From positions 2,170,001 through 2,234,000 of the forward strand of contig NZ_JARUND010000001.1 of the NCBI RefSeq assembly GCF_036898825.1: 64,000 bases of DNA. Direction: 5' to 3'. The position numbers and the translations under genes were made by a program. Shown here piece after piece: positions 8,295 to 16,604 of this stretch (position 1 is its first letter; each line of letters opens with the position of its first letter). Below the pieces are notes generated by a model that was not told the origin of the DNA, searched no databases, and was given only the letters and a program-made list of their open reading frames with translations. The DNA is from Streptomyces sp. B21-083 (GTDB taxonomy: Bacteria > Actinomycetota > Actinomycetes > Streptomycetales > Streptomycetaceae).

Positions 8295-9584
8295 GTGACC
8301 GAAGCCCAAGACACCGCAGCAGACAGCTCACTGCGAACCACCGGAGGCGCTCCTCCGGACGACAACGGATCTTCTGAGGCTCCGGCGCCGGTCCCACTCC
8401 TCGATCCGCGTGACGGAATTCCGCCCGTCGTCACCGACGAGCACTCGCTCGCCGAGGTGATCGCCGCGTTCGCCGCGGGCAGCGGCCCCGTCGCCGTCGA
8501 CGCCGAACGTGCGTCCGGCTACCGCTACGGACAGCGCGCCTACCTGGTGCAGCTGCGCCGTGAGGGCGCCGGCACCGCGCTCATCGACCCCGTCGCCTGC
8601 CCCGATCTCTCGGGCCTCGGCGAGGCACTCGGCGGCGTGGAATGGGTGCTGCACGCCGCCACACAGGACCTGCCCTGTCTCCGCGAGATAGGCATGATCC
8701 CCACTCAGCTGTTCGACACCGAACTGGCCGGACGGCTGGCCGGGTTCCCCCGGGTCGGCCTGGGCGCGATGGTCGAGGGGGTCCTCGGCTTCGTACTGGA
8801 GAAGGGCCACTCCGCGGTCGACTGGTCGACCCGGCCGCTGCCCGAGCCCTGGCTGCGGTACGCGGCACTTGACGTCGAACTCCTGGTCGACCTGCGGGAC
8901 GCGCTGGAGAAGGAGCTGGACCGGCAGGGCAAGCTGGAGTGGGCCCGGCAGGAGTTCGACGCGATCGCGTCGGCGCCCCCGCCGGAGCCCCGCAAGGACC
9001 CCTGGCGTCGTACGTCCGGCATGCACAAGGTGCGTCGGCGTCGGCAGCTCGCCGTCGTACGGGAGCTGTGGGAGACCCGGGACCGGATCGCGCAGCGCCG
9101 GGACGTGTCGCCGGGCAAGGTGTTGTCGGACGCGGCGATCGTCGAGGCCGCGCTCGCCGTGCCGGTGAACGTCAACGCGCTGGCCGCGCTGACCGGCTTC
9201 GGGCATCGGATGGGTCGGCGCCAGCTGGAGCAGTGGCAGGCCGCGGTGGATCACGTGAAGGCGCTCACCGACTCGCAGCTGCCCCAGCCGGGGCAGCCTG
9301 TGGTCGGGCCGCCGCCGCCCCGGGCCTGGGCCGACAAGGATCCTGAGGCCGCGGCCCGGCTGTCCGCCGCGCGGGCCGGGGTCTCCGCGCTGGCCGAGCG
9401 GCTGAACATGCCGCAGGAGAACCTGATCACTCCGGACACGGTGCGCAGGGTCTGCTGGGAGCCGCCCGCTTCCGTGGACGCCGACTCCGTGGCCGCGGCC
9501 CTCGCCGGGTACGGGGCTCGGGCCTGGCAGGTGGAGCAGGTCACCCCGGTGCTCGTGGAGGCGCTTTCCGCCGAGGTGCCGTAG
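8295..9584 (+). CDS. Ribonuclease D-like 3'-5' exoribonuclease with HRDC domain
   Basis: A 429-residue DEDD-family exonuclease likely trimming structured RNA 3' ends. DEDD motifs are visible: DAE in PVAVDAERASGY (about 73), HAATQDLPCL, and YAALDVELLVDL in the DEDDy form. An HRDC nucleic-acid-binding domain follows at about 235-310, with an Ala/Pro-rich tail to the end. GTG 8295 opens the frame with a poor Shine-Dalgarno sequence, so translation may be leaderless. It converges on the sugar-transport operon with only 13 bases between stops. Confidence 0.88.
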   Translation: MTEAQDTAADSSLRTTGGAPPDDNGSSEAPAPVPLLDPRDGIPPVVTDEHSLAEVIAAFAAGSGPVAVDAERASGYRYGQRAYLVQLRREGAGTALIDPVACPDLSGLGEALGGVEWVLHAATQDLPCLREIGMIPTQLFDTELAGRLAGFPRVGLGAMVEGVLGFVLEKGHSAVDWSTRPLPEPWLRYAALDVELLVDLRDALEKELDRQGKLEWARQEFDAIASAPPPEPRKDPWRRTSGMHKVRRRRQLAVVRELWETRDRIAQRRDVSPGKVLSDAAIVEAALAVPVNVNALAALTGFGHRMGRRQLEQWQAAVDHVKALTDSQLPQPGQPVVGPPPPRAWADKDPEAAARLSAARAGVSALAERLNMPQENLITPDTVRRVCWEPPASVDADSVAAALAGYGARAWQVEQVTPVLVEALSAEVP

Positions 9585-9597
9585 AGATCTCAGGGGC

Positions 9598-10428
9598 TCA
9601 CCTCGTCGCTCCCTTCATGAAGCCGTTGTAGATGAACCTCTGCAGCGACAGGAAAGCGATCAGGGTCGGCAGGATGACCAGGACCGCGCCCGCCGAGATC
9701 GTCTCCCAGTGGGCCGCGAAGGGGCCCTTGAAGCGGAAAAGTGACGTCGAAATCACGCCAAGATCTTCGGACGGCATGTAGAGGAAGGGGATGTAGAAGT
9801 CGTTGTAGACGGTGATCCCCTTCACTATCACCACCGTGGCGATCGCCGGCTTGAGCAGCGGGAAGATGATCTTCCGGTAGATCGTGAAGGCGTTGGCTCC
9901 GTCGAGGCGTGCCGACTCGTCCAGGGACATCGGGATCGACCGGACGAACTGCAGGAAGATGTAGATCGACACGATGTCCGTGCCCATGTAGAGCGCTATC
10001 GGCGCCCAGAGGGTGTCGAACATACCGAAGCTGTTGACGAGTCGGAACGTCGCCACCTGGGTCGTGACACCGGGGACCAGGGTCGCCACCAGGAACAGGG
10101 CGATCACCAGCTTCCGGAAGCGGAAGGTGAAGCGGTCGATCGCGTACGCCGTCATCGAGCCGATGAGTACGGTCCCCGAGACGGCGAACACCAGGATGAT
10201 GGCCGTGTTGGCGAAGGCGGACAGCATCTCGCCGTCCTGGAACGCCGTCACGTAGTTGTGGAAGTTCAGCAGGTCGCCTGGCAGCGAGAGCGCCCCGCTG
10301 TCGTCCGCCATCTCCCGCTCGGTCTTCAGCGAGGTCAGGACGATCACGCCCAGCGGCAGCAGGACGACCACCGTCGCGAGGACCAGGGACAGGTACACGA
10401 ACGTACGGGCAACCACTCGGCGCGTCAT
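9598..10428 (-). CDS. Sugar ABC transporter permease, MalG type
   Basis: A 276-residue inner-membrane protein with about six hydrophobic helices. The EAA loop that docks the ATPase is SLDESARLDGANAFTIYRKI, about 90 residues from the C-terminus. It is the last gene of a binding protein-MalF-MalG operon; its ATG overlaps the upstream stop by 4 bases, so translation is coupled. No ATPase gene is present, so the shared streptomycete ATPase MsiK probably energises it. The divergent beta-mannosidase points to manno- or other beta-linked oligosaccharides as cargo. Confidence 0.92.
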   Translation of the reverse strand: MTRRVVARTFVYLSLVLATVVVLLPLGVIVLTSLKTEREMADDSGALSLPGDLLNFHNYVTAFQDGEMLSAFANTAIILVFAVSGTVLIGSMTAYAIDRFTFRFRKLVIALFLVATLVPGVTTQVATFRLVNSFGMFDTLWAPIALYMGTDIVSIYIFLQFVRSIPMSLDESARLDGANAFTIYRKIIFPLLKPAIATVVIVKGITVYNDFYIPFLYMPSEDLGVISTSLFRFKGPFAAHWETISAGAVLVILPTLIAFLSLQRFIYNGFMKGATR

Positions 10429-11399
10429 ACGAGATCCACCCTGTCGTCCGGAACGAACCGCCGCTGCACCCAGGTCGCGGCGAGCACGATCAGCAGCAGT
10501 ACGACGGCCGCCGCCGAGGCGAGCCCCGTCTTGTTGAACTGGAACGCCAGCTTCACCGTCTGGATGACGAACGTCTCGGTGCCGGTCGCCCCGCCGGTCA
10601 TGATGTAAGGGATCTCGAAGACCGACAGCGAGCCCGAGATGGAAAGGATCACCGTCAGGCTGAGCACCGGTTTGATGCCCGGCGCGATGATGTACCGGAA
10701 CTGGTGCCAGCGGTTCGCCCCGTCGAGTTCGGCGGCCTCGTACAACTCCCCCGGGACGGACTGGATCGCGCCCAGGAACAGGACGAAGTTCAGGCCCGTG
10801 TAGCGCCAGACCGAGACGCCGGCGAGCGAGGTGTTCGCCGACGTCGGTGTGCCCAGCCAGGCGTGGTCCGTGTGGACGCCGAACAGGCTGAGCACCGAGT
10901 CGAGGGTGCCGCCGTCCTGGAAGAAGTAGAGGAACACGAAGCCGATCGCGACCCCGTTGATCAGGTACGGGAAGAACAGCACGCCCTTGAAGAAGTTCTG
11001 GAAACGGACGTTGAAACTGAGGATCGTCGCGAAGTAGAGCGCGGCGACGATCTGGAGCGCGGAGGCGGCCAGGTAGTAGCCGCTGACGAAGAACACCTCG
11101 AACAGCTCGGGACGCGTGAGGAGTTCGGTGTAGTTCCCGGCACCCGTGTAGTGCAGCTCGGGGCTGACGCCGTCCCAGTCGGTGAAGCTGTACGCGATCA
11201 TGTTGACGATCGGCGCGTAGGTGAAGGTCAGCAGCAGGGCGAGCGGGGCGATCAGGAACAGCCAGGGGGTCACGCCCCGCCACAGGCGTGCCCTGCGCGG
11301 GGGTGGTCCGGGTTTGGCGTCGGTTGCGGGCAGGGGCGGCGGTTCCTTTCGCCGCGCCGCCCTTCGCCCGGTCATACCGGCCTCGGTGGTGTCCGTCAC
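10425..11399 (-). CDS. Sugar ABC transporter permease, MalF type
   Basis: A 324-residue permease. A cytoplasmic Pro/Arg-rich head of about 50 residues precedes six helices starting at TPWLFLIAPLALLL. The EAA loop reads LYEAAELDGANRWHQFRYI. The start is GTG 11399, whose GTGA overlaps the TGA of the binding-protein gene. It pairs with the MalG-type permease below to form the translocation channel. Confidence 0.92.
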   Translation of the reverse strand: MTDTTEAGMTGRRAARRKEPPPLPATDAKPGPPPRRARLWRGVTPWLFLIAPLALLLTFTYAPIVNMIAYSFTDWDGVSPELHYTGAGNYTELLTRPELFEVFFVSGYYLAASALQIVAALYFATILSFNVRFQNFFKGVLFFPYLINGVAIGFVFLYFFQDGGTLDSVLSLFGVHTDHAWLGTPTSANTSLAGVSVWRYTGLNFVLFLGAIQSVPGELYEAAELDGANRWHQFRYIIAPGIKPVLSLTVILSISGSLSVFEIPYIMTGGATGTETFVIQTVKLAFQFNKTGLASAAAVVLLLIVLAATWVQRRFVPDDRVDLV

Positions 11400-12709
11400 C
11401 GCGTCCCCACGGACTGCTGGGCGTCGGTCCAGCGCTTGCCGAGGTCCCCGAGGAAGTCGTCGAGGCTGCCCTTGCGGGCGCCGCGGGCCAGGTCGACGAG
11501 ATCCTGACGGTAGTCGGGGGCGTAGATGCCGACCTCCGACTCGGAGTCGATGAGCTTGAGCCGCGCTCCTTCGGTGTCGTCGACCTCGATGAACTTCACC
11601 CCCGCTTCCTCGTACGGCTGAAGTACCTCGGGCAGCGAGGCGTCCTTCAGCGGGGAGATGGAGAGGTTGTCCTTGGCGTAACCGGACTTGTCGGTGAACC
11701 AGTCGATCCAGGCGCGGGCCGCCGCCTTGTGCTCGCTGTGGACGTTGACGGCCTGGTTGTAGTCGGGGCCGATCACCGCACAGAACTTTCCGTCCACCTG
11801 GGTCGGGAAGGGCATGAACCCGATGTCGGCGGGGTCGACTCCGGCCTTCTTGGCAGCGTCCTGGAACTGGACGATCGCCCAGGTGCCGAGCCACTGGGTG
11901 GCGATCTGTCCCTTCGCCAACCGGGGCTTGGATGCCTCCCAGTTGGTGGTCGTCGGGTCCTTCTCGGCGAGACCTTCGTGGACGATGTCGTACAGCAGGG
12001 TGTCGCCGACGCGCAGGTCCGCGCCCTTGGCCCACGGGTCGCTCTCGACCAGTTTCGTCGTCGCCCCGGTGTCGCAGCTGACCGAGCCGTTGACGTACGT
12101 CCATGAGGTGAGGGGCCATTGGGCGGCGAAGTTGGTGTAGTACGGGTCCGCGTCCGTCTTGGACTTGATCGCCTTCAGGGCGGTGAGGAACTCGGCGGGG
12201 GTGGTGGGCCAGTCGGTGATCCCGGCCTCCTGCCACACCTTCTTGTTGTAGAGGAATCCGGGGGCCACCCCGACCGGGCTCTGGCCGTAGACCTTGCCGT
12301 CGACAGTGGTGGTGCCGGTGAAGCGGTACTTCTTGGCGCGCTCCGCCTGGGTGCCGAGCGAGGCGAAGAACTTCGGGTAGTCGCCCTTCTTGATCACCGC
12401 GGGGATCAGCAGGACATCGCCGTAGTTCTTCGTGTTCATGCGGATCTTGACTTCGGCCTCGTAGTTGGTGAGCCCCTCGAACTCGACCTTGACCTTCGGG
12501 TAGATCTTCCGGAAGTCGGCGGCGTACTTCTTCAACGTGCCGTCCTGCACGAGGTCGGTCCGCACGGTGAGGACCTTGATGGTTCCGCTCACTTTCGACG
12601 GATCGTCAGGCGCCTTCGCGTCGGCACCTTTTGAGGTTCCTCCGACTCCGGTGCACGCGGAGAGCAGCAGACCGGCGGTGAGGAGTACGGGAATCGTGCG
12701 GCGGTTCAT
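11396..12709 (-). CDS. Sugar-binding lipoprotein of an ABC importer
   Basis: A 437-residue family-1 extracellular solute-binding protein that captures an oligosaccharide outside the cell. The N-terminus is a lipoprotein signal (RRTIPVLLTAGLLLSAC, lipid-anchored Cys at about 19). ATG 12709 is preferred to ATG 12715 because GGAG is 9 rather than 3 bases away. It is transcribed away from the beta-mannosidase gene; the shared 160-base spacer holds two likely LacI operators. Cargo is inferred from that neighbour, not seen. Confidence 0.92.
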   Translation of the reverse strand: MNRRTIPVLLTAGLLLSACTGVGGTSKGADAKAPDDPSKVSGTIKVLTVRTDLVQDGTLKKYAADFRKIYPKVKVEFEGLTNYEAEVKIRMNTKNYGDVLLIPAVIKKGDYPKFFASLGTQAERAKKYRFTGTTTVDGKVYGQSPVGVAPGFLYNKKVWQEAGITDWPTTPAEFLTALKAIKSKTDADPYYTNFAAQWPLTSWTYVNGSVSCDTGATTKLVESDPWAKGADLRVGDTLLYDIVHEGLAEKDPTTTNWEASKPRLAKGQIATQWLGTWAIVQFQDAAKKAGVDPADIGFMPFPTQVDGKFCAVIGPDYNQAVNVHSEHKAAARAWIDWFTDKSGYAKDNLSISPLKDASLPEVLQPYEEAGVKFIEVDDTEGARLKLIDSESEVGIYAPDYRQDLVDLARGARKGSLDDFLGDLGKRWTDAQQSVGTR

Positions 12710-12779
12710 GTGCATCAGCTCCGTTCGGGACGGACGAGCACTACTGGGTTGGCTGATTCGGCACTCTGACACCATCTAC

Positions 12780-12791
12780 TGAACCGGTAAA
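12780..12791. promoter_or_regulatory. LacI-type operator in the divergent promoter
   Basis: TGAACCGGTAAA has the ACCGGT core typical of LacI-family operators in actinomycetes. It lies between the binding-protein gene and the beta-mannosidase gene and is likely the target of the LacI regulator encoded at 15337. Confidence 0.55.
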
Positions 12792-12846
12792 GTCTCTATT
12801 TCGCCAAGGGTGCCACCATGTTCTCCGCGCTTGACTCACGCGATGA

Positions 12847-12858
12847 TGGAACGGTTTA
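12847..12858. promoter_or_regulatory. Second, weaker LacI-type operator
   Basis: TGGAACGGTTTA (reverse TAAACCGTTCCA) matches the first site at 8 of 12 positions. It sits immediately before the ribosome site of the beta-mannosidase gene, where bound repressor would block transcription. Confidence 0.4.
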
Positions 12859-12868
12859 GGGAGTGTGC

Positions 12869-15340
12869 ATGCTGGAGGCCACACCGCTCACCGAGGGCTG
12901 GACCGTACGGTACGAGGGGGGCGAACTGCCTGCCGCCGTCCCCGGATGTGTACACACCGACCTGCTGGCGGCCGGGGTGATTCCGGACCCCTTCATCGGC
13001 CGGAACGAGGCCGAGGTCGCGTGGGTGGGGCGCCGGGAGTGGACGTACGAGAGACGGCTCGCGGCCGCTTCGACGCAGGAGCAGACCGATCTCGTCTTCG
13101 ACGGGCTCGACACCGCCGCCGAGATCCGGCTCGACGGTCAACTCCTGGGCCGGGTACGGAACATGCACCGCTCGTACCGCTTCGACGTGACCGGGATGAC
13201 CGGGCTGCTGTCCGTCCGGTTCGCCTCCGCCTACGCCGAGGCCGAGGCCGTGCGGGAGCGCCTCGGTGAGCGGCCTGGCGCCTATGCCGAGCCCTACCAG
13301 TACATCCGGAAGATGGCCTGCTCGTTCGGCTGGGACTGGGGTCCGACCCTCGTCACCGCCGGCATCTGGCGGCCGGTGCGCCTGGAGCACTGGTCGACGG
13401 CTCGGATCTCCCGGGTGCGCCCCGAGGTGACGGTCGACGAACACGACCTGGGGCATGTGGAGTTGGCGGTCGATGTCGAGCGCACCAGAGTGGAGGCCGG
13501 GCTGACGCTGGAGGCCCGGGTGAGCGGTGGCGGCCTCGCCGGTGGCGGTGAGGTCGTGGCGCGGGGCGAGGTCGACGGGACCAGCGGTGCCGTGAAGCTG
13601 GAAGTGCCGGACGTGGAGCTGTGGTGGCCGCGCGGGTACGGACAACAGGCGCTGTACGACGTCGAGCTGACGCTCCGTCATGACGATGTCTCGCTGGACG
13701 GCTGGCGGCGGCGGGTCGGGTTCCGGACCGTCGAACTCGACACCTCCCCCGACGCCCATGGGACCGGGTTCACCCTGGTCGTCAACGGGGAGCGGCTGTT
13801 CGCGCGGGGCGTCAACTGGATCCCGGACGACGTGTTCCCGTCCCGGATCACCCCGGAGCGGTACCGGGAGCGGCTCGCGCAGGCGGCAGGCGCCGGGGTG
13901 GATCTCGTCCGGGTGTGGGGCGGCGGGATCTACGAGAGCGAGGACTTCTACGACGTCTGCGACGAGTTGGGGCTCCTGGTGTGGCAGGACTTCCCGTTCG
14001 CGTGCGCCGCCTATCCCGAGGAGCAGCCGCTGCGGGGTGAGGTGGAGGCGGAGGCCCGGGAGAACGTCGTACGGCTGATGCCGCATCCCTCGCTCGTGCT
14101 GTGGAACGGCAACAACGAGAACCTGTGGGGCTTCAGGGACTGGGAGTGGGAGCAGCGGCTCGCCGGGGAGTCGTGGGGCGAGGGGTACTACCTGGGCGTA
14201 CTGCCGCGCGTGGTGGCCGAGTTGGACCCCACGCGGCCCTATACGGCGGGCAGTCCCTGGTCCGGGTCCTGGGAGCGGCATCCGAACGATCCGGCGCACG
14301 GCACGCATCACTCGTGGGAGGTGTGGAACCGGGAGGACTATGCCGACTACCGGCTCGAAGTCCCGCGATTCGTGGCCGAGTTCGGGTGGCAGGCACCGGC
14401 CGCGTATGCCACGATGCGGCGGGCTCTGCCGGGTGAGCGGCTCGACTCCGACTCCCCCGGCATGCTGCACCACCAGAAGGCGGACGACGGGAACGGAAAG
14501 CTGGAGCGCGGTCTCGCCCGGCATTTCCCCTTGCCGGAGGGGGACTTCGACCGGTGGCACTACCTCACCCAGGTCAACCAGGCCCGTGCCGTCGCCGCCG
14601 GGATCGAGCACTGGCGGGCGCACTGGCCCGTGTGCGCGGGGACGATCGTATGGCAGCTCAACGACTGCTGGCCGGTGACGTCCTGGGCGGCGATCGACGG
14701 GGACGGGCGCGAGAAGCCGCTCTACCACGAGCTGCGGCGACTGTACGCGGACCGGCTGCTCAGCCTTCAAGTGCGGGGCGGCAAGGTGGTGTTGGCCGTC
14801 GTCAACCAGGCGGCCGAGCGGTGGACGGGCACGGTGGAGCTGCGCCGGATGTCCGTGGCCGGGGACGGAGGCGGAGCCGGGATCGGTGAGTCGGTGCGGG
14901 TCCCGTTCACGGCGGAGCGGCGGGCGGTCGCCGAGGTGCGGGTGCCGGGGGTGGTCGTGCCGGTGGGAGCCAAGGAGTTCCTGGTCGCGGACGTCGAGGG
15001 AGCAGGGGGAACAGAGGAGGCAGTGGCGGCGGTGGGAGCGGAGAGGGCCGGCGGGGCGGGGCTGCGGGCGCTGTACTTTCCCGTTCCTGACCGTGAAATC
15101 CCTTACGCCCGACCCGAGTTCGACGTACGCGTGGCCCCGGGGGCGGTCACGGTGACGGCTCGTACCCTCGTACGGGATCTGCTGTTGCAGGCGGACCGGC
15201 TGGACCCGGGAGCGCGAGCCGATCGTGGGCTGGTGACCCTGTTGCCCGGGGAACAGGTGACCATCGGGGTGCGCGGCTGGGAGACTCCGGATGCCGAGAC
15301 CGCCCGATCGGCCCTGTACTGCGTGGAGCCCGCCAGATGA
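12869..15340 (+). CDS. GH2 beta-mannosidase
   Basis: An 823-residue enzyme of the GH2 beta-mannosidase branch that releases mannose from the non-reducing ends of manno-oligosaccharides or N-glycan cores. It has an N-terminal jelly-roll sugar-binding domain, immunoglobulin-like domain and central TIM barrel. The acid/base glutamate lies in LWNGNNENLWG and the nucleophile in VAEFGWQAP. No signal peptide is present, so it acts in the cytoplasm on imported sugars. ATG 12869 follows TAGGGAG. Its stop overlaps the start of a LacI gene by 4 bases, and it is divergent from a sugar importer: together a self-contained uptake-and-hydrolysis module. Confidence 0.92.
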   Translation: MLEATPLTEGWTVRYEGGELPAAVPGCVHTDLLAAGVIPDPFIGRNEAEVAWVGRREWTYERRLAAASTQEQTDLVFDGLDTAAEIRLDGQLLGRVRNMHRSYRFDVTGMTGLLSVRFASAYAEAEAVRERLGERPGAYAEPYQYIRKMACSFGWDWGPTLVTAGIWRPVRLEHWSTARISRVRPEVTVDEHDLGHVELAVDVERTRVEAGLTLEARVSGGGLAGGGEVVARGEVDGTSGAVKLEVPDVELWWPRGYGQQALYDVELTLRHDDVSLDGWRRRVGFRTVELDTSPDAHGTGFTLVVNGERLFARGVNWIPDDVFPSRITPERYRERLAQAAGAGVDLVRVWGGGIYESEDFYDVCDELGLLVWQDFPFACAAYPEEQPLRGEVEAEARENVVRLMPHPSLVLWNGNNENLWGFRDWEWEQRLAGESWGEGYYLGVLPRVVAELDPTRPYTAGSPWSGSWERHPNDPAHGTHHSWEVWNREDYADYRLEVPRFVAEFGWQAPAAYATMRRALPGERLDSDSPGMLHHQKADDGNGKLERGLARHFPLPEGDFDRWHYLTQVNQARAVAAGIEHWRAHWPVCAGTIVWQLNDCWPVTSWAAIDGDGREKPLYHELRRLYADRLLSLQVRGGKVVLAVVNQAAERWTGTVELRRMSVAGDGGGAGIGESVRVPFTAERRAVAEVRVPGVVVPVGAKEFLVADVEGAGGTEEAVAAVGAERAGGAGLRALYFPVPDREIPYARPEFDVRVAPGAVTVTARTLVRDLLLQADRLDPGARADRGLVTLLPGEQVTIGVRGWETPDAETARSALYCVEPAR

Positions 15341-16374
15341 CGGCATTGCCGACCCCTCGCGTCACCATCAAGGACGTCGCCGCGCGCGCGGGCGTGTCCA
15401 AGGGTGCCGTGTCCCTCGCCTTCAACCACAAGCCGGGACTCGCCGAGGCGACCCGGGACCGGATCTTCACCGCGGCCCGCGAGCTGGGCTGGGAGCCGAA
15501 CCTCACCGCGCGGTCGCTGGCCGGGGCCCGGGTGGACGTGGTGGGGCTGGCGATCTGCCGGCCGGCCCGGCTGCTCGGGCTGGAACCGTTCTACATGGAC
15601 TTCATCTCGGGCGTGGAGAGCGTCCTGACCGAGCGTTCGTGCTCGCTGCTGCTCAGGCTCGTCCGGAACCTGGAGGAGGAGGTCGGGCTCCAGGAGTCCT
15701 GGTGGAGGGGGCGGCTGATCGGCGGGGCGATCCTGGTGGACCTGAGAGCCGACGATCCCCGGGTGCCGGCCGTCGAGCGGCTCGGGATGCCCGTGGTCGC
15801 GGTCGGGCATCCCTCGTTCACCGGCGGCCTCACCTCCGTGTGGACCGACGACGCCACCGCCGTGACGGAGGCGGTGCGGTATCTCGCGGCGCTCGGGCAT
15901 CGACGGATCGCCCGGGTGGGGGGTGCGCCGGCACTCGGGCACACGAACATCCGCACGACGGCTTTCGACGACGCAGCGCGGGGGCTCGATCTGGCCGGGG
16001 CGTGGCAGGTCTCGACCGACTACTCCGGCGACGCGGGGGCGCGGGCCACCCGGTCGCTGCTGTCCGCCTCGGCGGCGGACCGGCCCACGGCGATCCTGTA
16101 CGACAACGACATCATGGCCGTGGCGAGTCTGTCCGTGGCCGCCGAGATGGGCCTGAGCGTGCCGGCTGACGTGTCCCTGCTGGCCTGGGACGACTCGCAG
16201 CTGTGCAGGTTGACTCGGCCCACCTTGTCCGCGATGAGTCACGATGTGCATGGGTTCGGGGCGGATGTCGCGCGGACGTTGTTCGAGGTGATCGGCGGGG
16301 GTGGGGGTGGGTCTCATCCGGTGAGTACGCCTGTGCTCACCCCCCGGGGGTCCACCGCTCCGCCCAAGGGGTAG
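15337..16374 (+). CDS. LacI-family repressor of the beta-mannosidase locus
   Basis: A 345-residue LacI regulator with HTH VTIKDVAARAGVSKGAVSLA at about residues 8-27, hinge NLTARSLAGARVDVV and a sugar-binding domain. Its ATG overlaps the GH2 stop (ATGA), so regulator and enzyme are co-translated, giving autoregulation. The two ACCGGT-type sites at 12780 and 12847 are the obvious targets. The C-terminus has a glycine run (about residues 318-324). Confidence 0.9.
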   Translation: MTALPTPRVTIKDVAARAGVSKGAVSLAFNHKPGLAEATRDRIFTAARELGWEPNLTARSLAGARVDVVGLAICRPARLLGLEPFYMDFISGVESVLTERSCSLLLRLVRNLEEEVGLQESWWRGRLIGGAILVDLRADDPRVPAVERLGMPVVAVGHPSFTGGLTSVWTDDATAVTEAVRYLAALGHRRIARVGGAPALGHTNIRTTAFDDAARGLDLAGAWQVSTDYSGDAGARATRSLLSASAADRPTAILYDNDIMAVASLSVAAEMGLSVPADVSLLAWDDSQLCRLTRPTLSAMSHDVHGFGADVARTLFEVIGGGGGGSHPVSTPVLTPRGSTAPPKG

Positions 16375-16390
16375 CGACTATCTCTTGGTT

Positions 16391-16438
16391 CGCGGCTGCG
16401 GGGGGTTGTGGCTGGTCGCGCAGTTCCCCGCGCCCCTT
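16391..16438 (-). repeat. Streptomyces interspersed GGGGCGCGGGGAACTGCGCG repeat
   Basis: Read on the minus strand this is AAGGGGCGCGGGGAACTGCG followed by CGACCAGCCACAAC, a widespread intergenic repeat in Streptomyces genomes. A second copy lies at 25704-25745 on the plus strand. It may act as a terminator-like structure; its origin is unclear. Confidence 0.8.
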
Positions 16439-16449
16439 GGGTGAGTCTA

Positions 16450-16466
16450 TGTAACCGGGGGTAACA
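16450..16466. promoter_or_regulatory. Palindrome upstream of fadAB
   Basis: TGTAACCGGGGGTAACA is an inverted repeat with one mismatch per arm (TGTAACC / GGTAACA). It lies about 140 bases before fadA. It could be a TetR- or GntR-type operator; no regulator gene is adjacent. Confidence 0.35.
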
Positions 16467-16520
16467 TGCTGAACCCGTGTGACGTTCGCCGCTCCCTTGT
16501 CCAGGGGTGTGCAGTACGGT

Positions 16521-16532
16521 TACTCGCAAGTA
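16521..16532. promoter_or_regulatory. TACT-N4-AGTA palindrome in the fadAB promoter region
   Basis: TACTCGCAAGTA forms an inverted repeat (TACT / AGTA with a near-symmetric CGCA centre). TetR-family regulators of fatty-acid oxidation use operators of this shape in actinobacteria, so a fatty-acid-responsive repressor is inferred. Confidence 0.4.
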
Positions 16533-16604
16533 GCATGGGACTGAGCGCCCGCTCAGGTTGCGTATCGCAGCAGTGCCGTCCCGCACCTTTGGAGGAGAGC
16601 CATC

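Noticed and set aside
12836..15346. An 836-codon minus-strand open frame opposite the GH2 gene
   Set aside because: Its translation is Arg/Pro/His-rich with no recognisable domain, and the plus strand encodes a clear beta-mannosidase.
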